From positions 1 to 16,331 of the forward strand of contig CAAEEV010000008.1 in assembly GCA_900754955.1 (NCBI GenBank): a stretch of DNA of 16,331 nt. Reading direction: 5' to 3'. Origin of the DNA: Eggerthellaceae bacterium. Lineage in GTDB: Bacteria; Actinomycetota; Coriobacteriia; Coriobacteriales; Eggerthellaceae. This document shows positions 1 through 6,806 of the stretch, in pieces. The notes beneath the pieces are model-generated. The model did not search any database, was not told the DNA's origin, and saw only the letters and a list, made by a program, of their open reading frames with translations. The position numbers were made by a program, and so were the translations under genes. Each line of letters begins with the position of its first letter. Positions within the stretch are counted from its first letter, which is position 1.

Positions 1-173
1 CGGCTTGGCCCTGCGGCGGGGCAATCTCGGGCACCACAGCGTCCCTCGCTGACTTGGGTTCTGCTGGTGGGCTTGCAAGTTGCCTCGCCGGTTTGGGCTC
101 GCCTGGTAGGTTTTTGGCATACCCGCTGATTCGGGTTCTGCCAGTGAGTTTTTAGTTTTTCCGCCTGTTGGTT
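1..173. repeat. Degenerate tandem repeats upstream of ribH
   Basis: Three imperfect copies, spaced 38-39 bases apart, begin at 48 (GCTGACTTGGGTTC), 87 (GCCGGTTTGGGCTC) and 125 (GCTGATTCGGGTTC), each followed by a TGGTGGG-like block. Weaker copies may start near 3 and 163. The same 14-base core ends both copies of the larger fold-back element found elsewhere in the window (2307-2320 on the minus strand and 15528-15541). One plus frame stays open from the window edge to TAG at 153-155 and reads as a Gly/Ala/Leu-rich repeat. This could therefore be the eroded tail of an upstream gene, but a second frame is open to 129 and neither looks like a known protein. I treat the stretch as non-coding repeat sequence. 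Confidence 0.5.
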
Positions 174-229
174 TACTGGTATCGCAATGACGCTTTTGCA
201 GGAATGAAAAGAAAGGGAAGGGAATCATC

Positions 230-697
230 ATGACGACGTTTGAGGGAAAGATCGTTTCCGAGGGCATCAAGGTGGGCATCGTGGCATCGCGTTTCAACGA
301 GTTCATCACGTCGAAGCTGCTGTCGGGCGCGATGGACGGGCTCGTGCGACACGATGTGCGCGAAGAGGACGTCGACGTGGCGTGGGTGCCGGGTGCGTTC
401 GAGATCCCGCTCATCGCGAAGAAGATGGCCGAGTGCGGTCGCTACGATGCGGTGATCTGCCTCGGAGCGGTCATCCGCGGCGCTACCTCGCACTACGACT
501 ACGTGTGCGCCGAGGTGTCGAAGGGCATCGCGCAGGTGTCGCTTGCCACGGGCGTGCCCGTGCTGTTTGGCGTGCTCACGACCGACACGATCGAGCAGGC
601 GGTTGAGCGTGCGGGCACGAAGGCCGGCAACAAGGGCTTCGACTGCGCGACGAGCGCCATCGAGATGGTCAACCTCGTGCATGCGATCGAGGCCTAG
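230..697 (+). CDS. ribH: 6,7-dimethyl-8-ribityllumazine synthase
   Basis: RibH condenses 5-amino-6-ribitylaminouracil with 3,4-dihydroxy-2-butanone 4-phosphate to give lumazine, the penultimate step of riboflavin synthesis, and usually forms cytosolic pentamers or 60-mer shells. The 155-residue product has the family length and its landmarks in order: RFNEFI (21-26), PGAFEIP (54-60), [14 protein letters not shown] (79-92) with the catalytic histidine at 88, and FGVLTTD (113-119). The ATG has a GGGAAGGG Shine-Dalgarno-like tract just upstream. The stop TAG shares one base with the GTG start of the next gene, so the two are probably translationally coupled. The rest of the riboflavin genes are not in the window. 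I see no FMN riboswitch in the 229 bases upstream. Confidence 0.97.
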   Translation: MTTFEGKIVSEGIKVGIVASRFNEFITSKLLSGAMDGLVRHDVREEDVDVAWVPGAFEIPLIAKKMAECGRYDAVICLGAVIRGATSHYDYVCAEVSKGIAQVSLATGVPVLFGVLTTDTIEQAVERAGTKAGNKGFDCATSAIEMVNLVHAIEA

Positions 698-1512
698 TGA
701 CGGCTGACGATCAGCGCACCGCGCAGGCGGCCGTCGAGCGGGGTGTCGAAGCGACGCCTGGCGGTCCAGATGCGGCGGTGGGCTGCGCGGCTTCCGGCGC
801 CTCGGCGGCCGAGTGCGGCACCGCCGCCGGCACCCGCGGCACCGTCTTCTTCGATTACGACGGCACGCTGCACGACTGCATGCGGCTGTATGGTCCTGCC
901 TTCCGCACGGCCTACGCATGGCTTGTGAACGAAGGGTGGGCCGAGCCGCGAGAGTTCACCGACGAATGGATCGGGCGCTGGCTCGGGTGGCAGGTACGCG
1001 ACATGTGGGAAGCGTTCATGCCGGAGTTGCCCGAGGGGATATGGCGCCGGGCGAGCCGCATCGTCGGTGAGGAAATGGATCGCCTGCTCGACGCGGGGGA
1101 GGGCGCTCTGTTCCCCGGCGTGCCTGAGGCGCTCGACGCGCTCAAGGACGCGGGGTACGGCCTCGCCTTCCTGAGCAACTGCGGCGAAGCGTATCGCGAC
1201 CGTCACCGCCGCGCGTTCGGTCTCGACCGATGGATCGACGCATACTACTGCGCGGAGGCGTATCCTGGCCTTGAGAAGTGGGAGATTTACGAACGTGTGG
1301 CGCCGCGCCATGCGCAACCTCATCTTATGGTGGGGGATCGCTTCCACGACATCGATGTGGCGGTGCGGGCGGGCATACCCTCGATCGGCTGCGCGTTCGG
1401 CTTCGGCGCGCCCGACGAGCTCGACCGCGCCACGGTGACGGTGGCGCGCTTCGCCGATGTTCCTGCAGCGGTGGAGCGGCTGATAGGGGGTTCAGGTGGC
1501 GCAGGGGCGTGA
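697..1512 (+). CDS. HAD-superfamily phosphatase, coupled to ribH
   Basis: A 271-residue cytosolic haloacid-dehalogenase-type hydrolase of the subfamily I (helical cap) kind. All four HAD motifs are visible: DYDGT (nucleophile D53, acid/base D55), the motif II serine in FLSNCG (S160), a motif III lysine in GLEKW (K194), and GDRFHDID (213-220) binding Mg2+. Helices between residues 60 and 140 fit the cap. The first ~46 residues are Ala/Gly-rich and not part of the fold, so translation could start later, but the GTG at 697 overlaps the ribH stop and is the natural coupled start. The substrate cannot be read from sequence. Coupling to ribH makes dephosphorylation of the ribitylaminopyrimidinedione phosphate, the riboflavin-pathway step done by HAD enzymes such as YigB in E. 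coli, a reasonable inference. A phosphoglycolate- or nucleotide-type phosphatase is the alternative. Confidence 0.88.
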   Translation: MTADDQRTAQAAVERGVEATPGGPDAAVGCAASGASAAECGTAAGTRGTVFFDYDGTLHDCMRLYGPAFRTAYAWLVNEGWAEPREFTDEWIGRWLGWQVRDMWEAFMPELPEGIWRRASRIVGEEMDRLLDAGEGALFPGVPEALDALKDAGYGLAFLSNCGEAYRDRHRRAFGLDRWIDAYYCAEAYPGLEKWEIYERVAPRHAQPHLMVGDRFHDIDVAVRAGIPSIGCAFGFGAPDELDRATVTVARFADVPAAVERLIGGSGGAGA

Positions 1513-1681
1513 GACCGTGTTGCGCGTGCGGGGCTTGAGCTACCGCGCGCGGGATCTCGAGGTGTTCGCCGACGTCTCGTTCTCCCTTGAGGCGGGGCAG
1601 GTCGCGTTTCTCGTCGGGCCGAACGACGAATGCGTTCGAAACAGCTTGAGGAGCCGCATTGCGGAAGGGGAGGCATCATGA
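1496..1681 (+). pseudogene. N-terminal fragment of an ABC transporter ATPase
   Basis: The 61-residue frame begins at a GTG preceded by a GGGGG tract and overlaps the HAD gene by 17 bases. Residues 8-43 read as the first strands of an ABC ATP-binding domain (VLRVRGLSY, VFADVSFSLEAGQVAFLVGPN). The match stops exactly where the Walker A loop should read GPNGxGKST. Instead GPN is followed by DECVRNS and unrelated sequence, and there is no signature motif or Walker B. The frame ends in ATGA, sharing bases with the start of the acetyltransferase gene. The simplest reading is a deletion that removed the rest of an ABC gene once part of this cluster, with the junction near 1625. The surviving peptide cannot bind ATP. 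It may persist because its translation feeds the downstream gene. Confidence 0.75.
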
Positions 1682-2217
1682 CGGAGAAACAGGCGGTCGA
1701 CGCGGGTGAGATCAGGCTTGAACCTGCAAAACCGGGGGAGAGCGCGGCCTGCTTCGCCGTCATCTGCGAGGGGCGCGCCTTCCAAGGCGAGCAGGGCATC
1801 CTTCAGTGGACGGAGAACTATCCCACCGAGGACACCGTTCGCGAGGACATCGAGGCGGGGCGCGGGTACAAGATCATGTGCGGCGATGCACTTGCAGGCT
1901 ACCTCTGCGTTGATTTCGCGGGAGACCCGCTGTACGCGCATATCCGCGGAGCCTGGCACACGGGCGAGCCGTATGCGGTGGTGCATCGCATGGCGTTTAC
2001 GCGCGCGTTTCGGGGCAAAGGGCTCGCGAGCGTCGTGTTCGGCCTCGTTGAGGAAATGAGCCGAGCCCGCGGCGTGCGCTTCTTCCGCGTCGATACCGAT
2101 GAGACCAACGCGCGCATGCAGCATGTGCTTGAGAAGTGCGGCTTCGCGCGGTGCGGCATCGTGGAATCCCCCGGCGATCAGGGCGAGAAGGTCGCCTTCG
2201 ACAAGACGATCGGATAA
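1678..2217 (+). CDS. GNAT-family N-acetyltransferase
   Basis: A 179-residue acetyl-CoA-dependent acyltransferase. The core is visible at 101-160: the motif A strand VVHRMAFTRAF, the pyrophosphate-binding loop RGKGLA (112-117), a helix (ASVVFGLVEEMSRARG), and the motif B end (TDETNARMQHVLEKCGFARCGIV) typical of Gcn5-related enzymes. The amino acid or peptide substrate is unknown. The ATG at 1678 is chosen because GGGGAGG lies directly upstream, although the frame is open further back to 1630. It overlaps the stop of the ABC fragment as ATGA and is probably co-transcribed with ribH and the HAD gene. No clear terminator follows, only the fold-back element about 90 bases downstream. Confidence 0.9.
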   Translation: MTEKQAVDAGEIRLEPAKPGESAACFAVICEGRAFQGEQGILQWTENYPTEDTVREDIEAGRGYKIMCGDALAGYLCVDFAGDPLYAHIRGAWHTGEPYAVVHRMAFTRAFRGKGLASVVFGLVEEMSRARGVRFFRVDTDETNARMQHVLEKCGFARCGIVESPGDQGEKVAFDKTIG

Positions 2218-2306
2218 CGACGGCTGGCGTGCGCGGAATTGCCCCGCCTTGGCTTCAAGCGGCCTTTCGGCATCTTCCGCCACCAATAAGAGTTGAACTA
2301 CTAAGC

Positions 2307-2457
2307 GAACCCAAGTCAGCGAGCGGGATTTTGGCGCGTGCAGATGACGCGAAAGCCCAGCGAAGCGTACTTTGGTACGCGAGCTGGGCTTGGAGCGTCA
2401 GCTGTGCCGCCAGAATCCCGCGCAGCGTCGACAGGTTGCGTCTGCGCTGCGCGCAGA
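2307..2457 (-). repeat. Fold-back intergenic repeat, copy A
   Basis: A roughly 150-base element filling the space between the convergent GNAT and ahcY genes. Bases 2323-2421 form one long imperfect hairpin. The outer arms are GCGGGATTTTGGCG against CGCCAGAATCCCGC with one mismatch, then TGACGC/GCGTCA, AAGCCCAGC/GCTGGGCTT and GCGTAC/GTACGC around a TTTG loop. A second small hairpin, TCTGCGC/GCGCAGA with a 3-base loop, sits at 2441-2457. Read on the minus strand, the element closely matches 15390-15541 on the plus strand in sequence, order of parts and length of the main hairpin (99 and 98 bases). No T-run follows the hairpin, so it is not a classic terminator, though it could slow or stop transcription from either side. 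It is non-coding. Confidence 0.8.
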
Positions 2458-2466
2458 AGCAATACC

Positions 2467-3723
2467 CTAGAAGTTCCAGGAGTTCATGTAGGCGATCTGC
2501 TCTTCGGTGAGCTCGTCGATCTCGATGCCGAGCGTCTCGAGCTTCACGCGAGCCACGCCGTCGTCGATGTCGGCGGGCACGTCGTAGACCTTGCACTCGA
2601 GCTCGCCCTGGTGCTGGTAGAGGTACTCGGCGGCGAGCGCCTGGTTGGCGAAGCTCATGTCCATGACCGACGCGGGATGGCCCTCAGCGCAGGACAGATT
2701 CACGAGACGGCCCTGTGCGAGCACGATGATGGTGCGGCCGTCTTCGAGCGTGTACTCCTCGACGAGCGGCTTGATCTCTTCTTTCTTGACGCAGTGCTCA
2801 TCGAGCCACACGAGGTTGATCTCGGAGTCGAAGTGGCCGGAGTTGCACAGGATCGCGCCGTCCTTCATGTTCTTGAACGCGGGCTCATCGATGACCTTGC
2901 AGTCGCCGGTGACGGTTACCCACACGTCGGCGTAGCGGGCGGCCTCCTCGGCCTTCATCACGCGGTAGCCCTCCATGTGCGCCTCGAGCGCCTTGAGCGG
3001 ATCCACCTCGCACACGATGACGTCCATGCCCATGCCCTTCGCACGCAGCGCCAGGCCGCTGCCGCAGTAGCCGTAGCCCGACACCACCATGGTGCGGCCG
3101 CACAGCAGGCGGTTGGTGGCGCGCACGATGCCGTCGAGCGTGCTCTGGCCCGTGCCGTAGTGGTTGTCGAAGCAGTGCTTGGTGTTCGCGTCGTTGATGT
3201 TGAACACGGGGTAGCGCAGCGAGCCCTCCTTGGCCATGGCGGCGAGGCGCACCACGCCGGTGGTGGTCTCCTCGGTGCCGCCGATCACACTGGCGAGCTT
3301 GTCGGTGAATTTCGTGTGCAGCGCGGTGTCGAGGTCTGCGCCGTCGTCCATGATGATCTGCGGATCCGTGGCGCACACGGCGGCGATGTGCTGCTCGTAG
3401 GTTGCCATGTCCTCGCCGGTGATGGCGTGCACCTTGATGCCGAAGTCGCGCACGAGCGAGGCGGCGGTGTCGTCCTGGGTGGACAGCGGGTTGGACGCGC
3501 ACAGGGTCACATCAGCACCGCCGGCGACGAGCACGCGCATGAGGTTGGCGGTCTCGGTGGTCACGTGCATGCAGGCGCCGATGCGCACGCCCTCAAGCGG
3601 CTTCTCGCGCTCGAAGCGCTCGCGGATCTTCGCCAGCACGGGCATGTCGCGGTCGGCCCACAGGATGCGGGCAAGGCCGGCGTCGGCAAGTTCGATATCT
3701 TTGATGTCGTAGTTCTCGGACAC
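2467..3723 (-). CDS. ahcY: Adenosylhomocysteinase, short type
   Basis: S-adenosyl-L-homocysteine hydrolase, an NAD-dependent cytosolic enzyme that splits SAH into adenosine and homocysteine and so relieves product inhibition of methyltransferases. The 418-residue protein shows HVTTETA (53-59), SNPLSTQDD (77-85), GGTEETTTG (148-156), [11 protein letters not shown] (177-187), the Rossmann loop GYGYCGSG (216-223), GHFDSEI (296-302) and [24 protein letters not shown] (338-361). It lacks the segment and the KPxHYRY tail of the long eukaryotic and proteobacterial form and ends in AYMNSWNF, as archaeal and thermophile-type short enzymes do. Translation starts at GTG, with GAAAGGGA five bases upstream. 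The gene stands alone, divergent from the glycosyltransferase gene. I found no SAH riboswitch in its 5' region. Confidence 0.96.
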   Translation of the reverse strand: MSENYDIKDIELADAGLARILWADRDMPVLAKIRERFEREKPLEGVRIGACMHVTTETANLMRVLVAGGADVTLCASNPLSTQDDTAASLVRDFGIKVHAITGEDMATYEQHIAAVCATDPQIIMDDGADLDTALHTKFTDKLASVIGGTEETTTGVVRLAAMAKEGSLRYPVFNINDANTKHCFDNHYGTGQSTLDGIVRATNRLLCGRTMVVSGYGYCGSGLALRAKGMGMDVIVCEVDPLKALEAHMEGYRVMKAEEAARYADVWVTVTGDCKVIDEPAFKNMKDGAILCNSGHFDSEINLVWLDEHCVKKEEIKPLVEEYTLEDGRTIIVLAQGRLVNLSCAEGHPASVMDMSFANQALAAEYLYQHQGELECKVYDVPADIDDGVARVKLETLGIEIDELTEEQIAYMNSWNF

Positions 3724-4027
3724 GGTGTTCCCTTTCGACCAGTATGAGAATGATGCAACGCACAGGGTATCACACCCGTTTTACGCGCAGAAGCCGCCCC
3801 GCCGCAGGGTGCGCGTTTGTGAAGGCGGTGTGCAGATTCGGCGGCGAAACGGCGGAGGCGGGCGCGCAATCGGCGCCGAAACGTACAAAACAGTCACGTT
3901 CGCAGGTCGTCGCTAGGAAAACATGCCTGCGCTCGCTATACTTTCAAAAGTTTGTGTACGTAAGGCGTGCCGTCCCTTCGCAGGGGAATCGGGGCGTCGC
4001 ATCGGGTTTTGGCGAAGAGGGGGATCG
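3724..4027. other. Divergent intergenic region with GT2-gene promoter
   Basis: This 304-base stretch separates divergent ahcY and the GT2 gene. The half near ahcY is GC-rich, holds no convincing gene, and shows only a short GGGTxxxxACCC inverted repeat near 3765. On the plus strand TATACT at 3937-3942 is a good -10 element; the -35 candidate (TAGGAA, 3914-3919, 17-base spacer) is weak. A promoter here implies that translation of the glycosyltransferase begins downstream of it, in agreement with the chosen start at 4028. Confidence 0.45.
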
Positions 4028-5359
4028 GTGTTCGATCAACTGGCTGCGTGGATGGCGGGGCTGTCGTTCGTCGACATCTTCAACGGCTGCGTCTTCATCA
4101 CGTTCACCATCTGCTACACCTATCAGCTCTTTTACGTGTTCGTGGTGCTCACGCGCAAGCCGCCGGCGCGCACGGCGAAGAAAGACCACCGCTACGCCGT
4201 CCTCATCGCGGCGCGCAACGAGCGCACCGTCATCGCCGACCTCATCGCGTCCATCCGGGCGCAGAACTATCCCCAGAAGCTCATCGACATCTTCGTCATC
4301 GCTGATAACTGCACCGACGACACCGCCGAGATCGCGCGCGGCGCGGGTGCGGTGGTGTTCGAGCGCTTCAACACCGAGCAGGTGGGCAAGGGCTACGCCC
4401 TCGACTACGGCCTCAAGCGCATCTGGAGCGAGTTCCCCGACGCCGGCCACGAGGCGTATTTCGTGTTCGATGCCGACAACGTGCTCGACGAGAACTACTT
4501 CCGCGAGATGAACGCCACGTTCGATTCCGGCGCGCAGGCGTCCACCTCGTACCGCAACTCCAAGAACTTCGGCTCCAACTGGATTTCAGCCGGCTACGGC
4601 ATCTGGTTCATGCGCGAGGCGAAGTACCTCAACCAGGCGCGCCTGACCCTCAACACCTCGTGCGCGGTGTCGGGCACGGGCTTTTTCATCGCGGCCGACG
4701 TGCTCAAGAAGGCGGGCGGCTGGAAGTGGCACCTGCTCACCGAGGACATCGAGTTCTCCGCCTCCTCGATCACCGACGGCCTGCGCATCAGCTACACCCC
4801 GACCGCGATGCTCTACGACGAGCAGCCCATTACCTTCATCGACTCGTGGAACCAGCGCTTCCGCTGGGCGAAGGGCTTCTACCAGGTGTTCTGGCACTAT
4901 GCGGGCGGCCTGGTGCGCGGCATCGCGAAAAACCCCAAGGGCTACCGCTTCGCGTGCTATGACATGCTTGTCACGCTTGCGCCGGGCATGCTGCTCTCGG
5001 TTATCTCCATCGTGTTCAATGCGATCATCATCGTGCTGGCGCTCTCCGGTGCCATGACGGTGGGCGTGGCCATCGCGAGCTGCGCGTCGTCGATCTTCTT
5101 CTGCCTGTTCAACTTCTTCATGTTCATGTTCGTGTTCGGGTGCCTCACCACGTTCACCGAGTGGGACAACATCCGCACCACGCGCGCGAAGAAGATCGGT
5201 TACATGTTCACGTTCCCGTTCTTCCAGTTCACCTACATTCCCATCGCGCTCGTTGCGCTCGTGAAGAAGGCCACGTGGAAGCCGATCAAGCACTCCATCT
5301 CGGTGGACGTTGCCGAGTTCTCCGAGGCCGCCGCCAAGAAGGAGAACCCCGAAGCTTAG
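4028..5359 (+). CDS. Membrane-bound family 2 glycosyltransferase
   Basis: A 443-residue processive-type GT2 enzyme related to cellulose, chitin, hyaluronan and PgaC/IcaA synthases. An N-terminal membrane segment (about 14-42) is followed by the cytosolic GT-A domain with VLIAARNE (58-65), IADNCTDDT (91-99), FDADN (147-151, the DxD metal site), GTGFF (216-220), LTED (237-240, catalytic Asp/Glu) and QRFRW (276-280). These are the D, DxD, TED, QxxRW set of polymerising GT2 proteins. Two or three further membrane segments lie at about 313-376 and 391-412. Product and sugar donor are unknown; extracellular polysaccharide or a glycolipid is likely. The frame is open back to 3923, but GTG at 4028 has AGAGGGGG upstream and lies after the promoter. 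No partner genes such as deacetylases or c-di-GMP proteins are adjacent. Confidence 0.9.
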   Translation: MFDQLAAWMAGLSFVDIFNGCVFITFTICYTYQLFYVFVVLTRKPPARTAKKDHRYAVLIAARNERTVIADLIASIRAQNYPQKLIDIFVIADNCTDDTAEIARGAGAVVFERFNTEQVGKGYALDYGLKRIWSEFPDAGHEAYFVFDADNVLDENYFREMNATFDSGAQASTSYRNSKNFGSNWISAGYGIWFMREAKYLNQARLTLNTSCAVSGTGFFIAADVLKKAGGWKWHLLTEDIEFSASSITDGLRISYTPTAMLYDEQPITFIDSWNQRFRWAKGFYQVFWHYAGGLVRGIAKNPKGYRFACYDMLVTLAPGMLLSVISIVFNAIIIVLALSGAMTVGVAIASCASSIFFCLFNFFMFMFVFGCLTTFTEWDNIRTTRAKKIGYMFTFPFFQFTYIPIALVALVKKATWKPIKHSISVDVAEFSEAAAKKENPEA

Positions 5360-5373
5360 CGGATGCGTGCGCC

Positions 5374-5420
5374 GGCTGATGACGAGCGGTCGTCTCTCCA
5401 CGGCATCAGCCCCGTTTTTT
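5374..5420 (+). terminator. Probable terminator of the GT2 gene
   Basis: An 8-base stem GGCTGATG (5374-5381) / CATCAGCC (5404-5411) is followed by CCG and six T residues at 5415-5420. The 22-base loop can form an inner ACGA/TCGT helix. The location, 14 bases after the stop of the glycosyltransferase gene, fits intrinsic termination. Confidence 0.65.
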
Positions 5421-5448
5421 GATGGCAAGTGGAAGTCGTTTGCCATCA
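5420..5448. repeat. Second hairpin between convergent genes
   Basis: A perfect 9-base inverted repeat, TGATGGCAA (5420-5428) and TTGCCATCA (5440-5448), directly abuts the T-run of the preceding terminator. Only a short TTTT follows it on the plus strand and no T-run follows on the minus strand. It may help stop transcripts arriving from comF, but this is uncertain. Confidence 0.5.
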
Positions 5449-5491
5449 GCGTCGTTTTGCTCCTGTGTTGTGCGCGTCGGCGTGTCGCGGC

Positions 5492-6253
5492 TCAGCTCCA
5501 GGCGCGGGCGAAGGTGAGCCCGTAGACCGTCTTTGTGCCGCCGCTTTGCAGCGCTTCCGCCGCGCTATAGAGCGTGGCGCCCGTCGTGCATACGTCGTCC
5601 ACGAGAATCACCGTATCTGGCACTGTCGCCCCTGCAAGCAGAGTCATGCGGCCGCTGAGGTTGGCAAGTCGCTGCGTGCGCGAGAGTTTGCGCTGGTCGC
5701 GGCTGTGCGGGCGTGCGAGCACGGGTGCCACTTCGAGGGCGAGCGCCTCGGCGACGTCGTGCGCGATCTTCTCGGCGTGATCGAACCCGCGCCTCCGGCG
5801 TGCGGCGCTCGTAGCGGGCACGAAGGCCACGGCGGGAGGGCGTCCGTCCTGCGGCGCGGTCCAGCTCGGCGGAACATAGCGTGCCATGACCTGCGCGATG
5901 ACGGCGCTGAGCCGCCGTTCTCCCTGGTCCTTGTAGGCGAGAACGATGCGCCGTGCGCTTCGATCGAGTACGACGGCGCTTGCGAGCGCGGCAAGCGGCA
6001 GCTCGGTGCGGCCACCCGATGCGAGCATGGTGGCATTGCATTCGGTACATTGCACGCGTCCGAACGGGGCGCCGCAACGAGGGCAGGCGCGCCACGTGTC
6101 GATGAACGCGAGGGCGCGGGCGCACGCGTCGCAGATGAGCTCGCCGGGCAGATCGCACACGGCGCAGCGCGTGGGCCAGATCGTCTCGCAGGCCACGTCG
6201 AGGGCGGCTCGTCCGCACGCGGCCGCGACTTCTTTCCAAGATGCTTTCGCCAT
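5492..6253 (-). CDS. comF: ComF/ComFC-family phosphoribosyltransferase-like protein
   Basis: A 253-residue ComF family protein, the cytosolic factor needed for DNA uptake in naturally competent bacteria and widely present in others. The N-terminal part carries a two-part zinc ribbon: C30xxC33 and C41xxC44, then C57xxC60 and C69xxC72. The C-terminal part is a type I phosphoribosyltransferase fold with the PRPP loop VILVDDVCTTGAT (215-227). The segment RRRRGFDHAEKIA (152-164) matches the conserved R-GFNQ-like region of the family. The ATG at 6253 gives the usual length. The frame is open back to 6484, but that part is arginine-rich and looks non-coding. No strong Shine-Dalgarno site precedes 6253, so the exact start is uncertain. 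The gene is convergent with the GT2 gene and lies next to the structured RNA. Confidence 0.9.
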   Translation of the reverse strand: MAKASWKEVAAACGRAALDVACETIWPTRCAVCDLPGELICDACARALAFIDTWRACPRCGAPFGRVQCTECNATMLASGGRTELPLAALASAVVLDRSARRIVLAYKDQGERRLSAVIAQVMARYVPPSWTAPQDGRPPAVAFVPATSAARRRRGFDHAEKIAHDVAEALALEVAPVLARPHSRDQRKLSRTQRLANLSGRMTLLAGATVPDTVILVDDVCTTGATLYSAAEALQSGGTKTVYGLTFARAWS

Positions 6254-6512
6254 GGCCCGAGCGTAGGCGCGTGCTGCCTGCTTTCGTTGGCGGCGGCATG
6301 GTGTCAGCCTTTCGCCGCGCTGCTGCGGAACCGGCGGACATCTGACACAGATCAAGCAGAAGGCGCGCTTCGGTCTGGTGCGGTTCACGCGGTGCGCCGG
6401 CAGCATTCCGGCGTGCAGCAAACGCCGCGTCGATCCTCGGCGCCGCTCGATTCCGTCGCGTACGCATCTGCGTGTGAAGTGCATTCATACGTCGCTGTTC
6501 TGCGCTTTTATC
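6254..6512. other. Untranslated region upstream of comF
   Basis: About 260 bases between the comF start and the RNA promoter. I see no convincing gene. A 7-base inverted repeat GTGTCAG (6301-6307) / CTGACAC (6342-6348) encloses a CGCCG/CGGCG pair, so a comF leader transcript could fold here. On the minus strand TATGAA (complement of 6484-6489) is a possible -10 element for comF, with no good -35. Confidence 0.35.
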
Positions 6513-6521
6513 TGCTACACT
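6513..6521 (+). promoter_or_regulatory. Extended -10 promoter for the structured RNA
   Basis: TGCTACACT at 6513-6521 matches an extended -10 element (TGnTATAAT type) and would start transcription near 6528, only a few bases before the 5' arm of the closing helix of the RNA. No clear -35 box is present, which extended -10 promoters can tolerate. Confidence 0.5.
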
Positions 6522-6527
6522 GAGAAA

Positions 6528-6757
6528 TTGCTTCTTTCGAGTCTGTAGTTGCGGGAGCGTTTGCTCCCTAGTCCATGGCAGATGCGGTCGAAAGGATCCA
6601 CGTAAGCCGCCTCGGCGGTGAGCATGGCGTATCCTAGGGGTAAGTCGTACCGTCCGTTTTCACGCGGCATTCGGCTGCGGCGGGCGAGAGGGTGAAACGC
6701 GCAAGCGGAGCTCCAGTACGCGAGTGTGGGGGCAAAGACTAGGTCAGTCGAAGGAAG
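6528..6757 (+). ncRNA. Structured non-coding RNA, candidate raiA-motif RNA
   Basis: A non-coding stretch with a consistent fold. The ends pair: CTTCTTTCGA (6531-6540) with TCGAAGGAAG (6748-6757), continued by CTG/CAG (6543-6545 with 6745-6747) and TAGT/ACTA (6546-6549 with 6738-6741). Inside are GGGAGC-GTTT-GCTCCC, a long arm (GGTCGA 6586-6591 with TCGTACC 6645-6651, AGGAT/ATCCT, GCCGC-CTCG-GCGGT), a GTTTTCAC/GTGAAAC helix (6656-6663 with 6692-6698), GCGGC/GCTGC, and CGC-GCAA-GCG with a GNRA loop. The raiA-motif RNA of Bacillota and Actinomycetota typically lies between raiA and comFC and has about this size, so the place beside comF suggests that class. raiA itself is not in the window and I cannot match the consensus from memory. 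A 6S RNA or a long cis-acting leader of the lipoprotein gene are alternatives. No T-run ends it before 6807. Confidence 0.55.
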
Positions 6758-6806
6758 CCTCGTATCGGTGCGTTCCGTCGAAGACGGTAGTATGGAGGGT
6801 TTCGTG

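Noticed and set aside
1..229. FMN riboswitch ahead of ribH
   Set aside because: The conserved AGGGG...GAAA and CCGAC blocks of the RFN element are not present; the stretch is explained by degenerate direct repeats.
2338..3747. Open frame of 469 codons on the plus strand over ahcY
   Set aside because: Antisense shadow of ahcY; the translation is Val/His/Ala-rich and no family is recognisable.
3724..3900. SAH riboswitch ahead of ahcY
   Set aside because: No GAGGAGCGCTGC-like core or matching pseudoknot partner was found on the minus strand.
6528..6757. 6S RNA, tmRNA or RNase P RNA
   Set aside because: A 10-base GGTGAGCATG match to E. coli 6S RNA is present but isolated. The GAGGAAAGTCC block of RNase P and the tRNA-like end of tmRNA are absent. 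6S stays a lesser alternative.
6738..6758. SRP (4.5S) RNA signature: GGTCAG followed by GAAGGAAG
   Set aside because: The GCAGC part is missing and the segment pairs with the distant 5' end instead of forming the domain IV hairpin.
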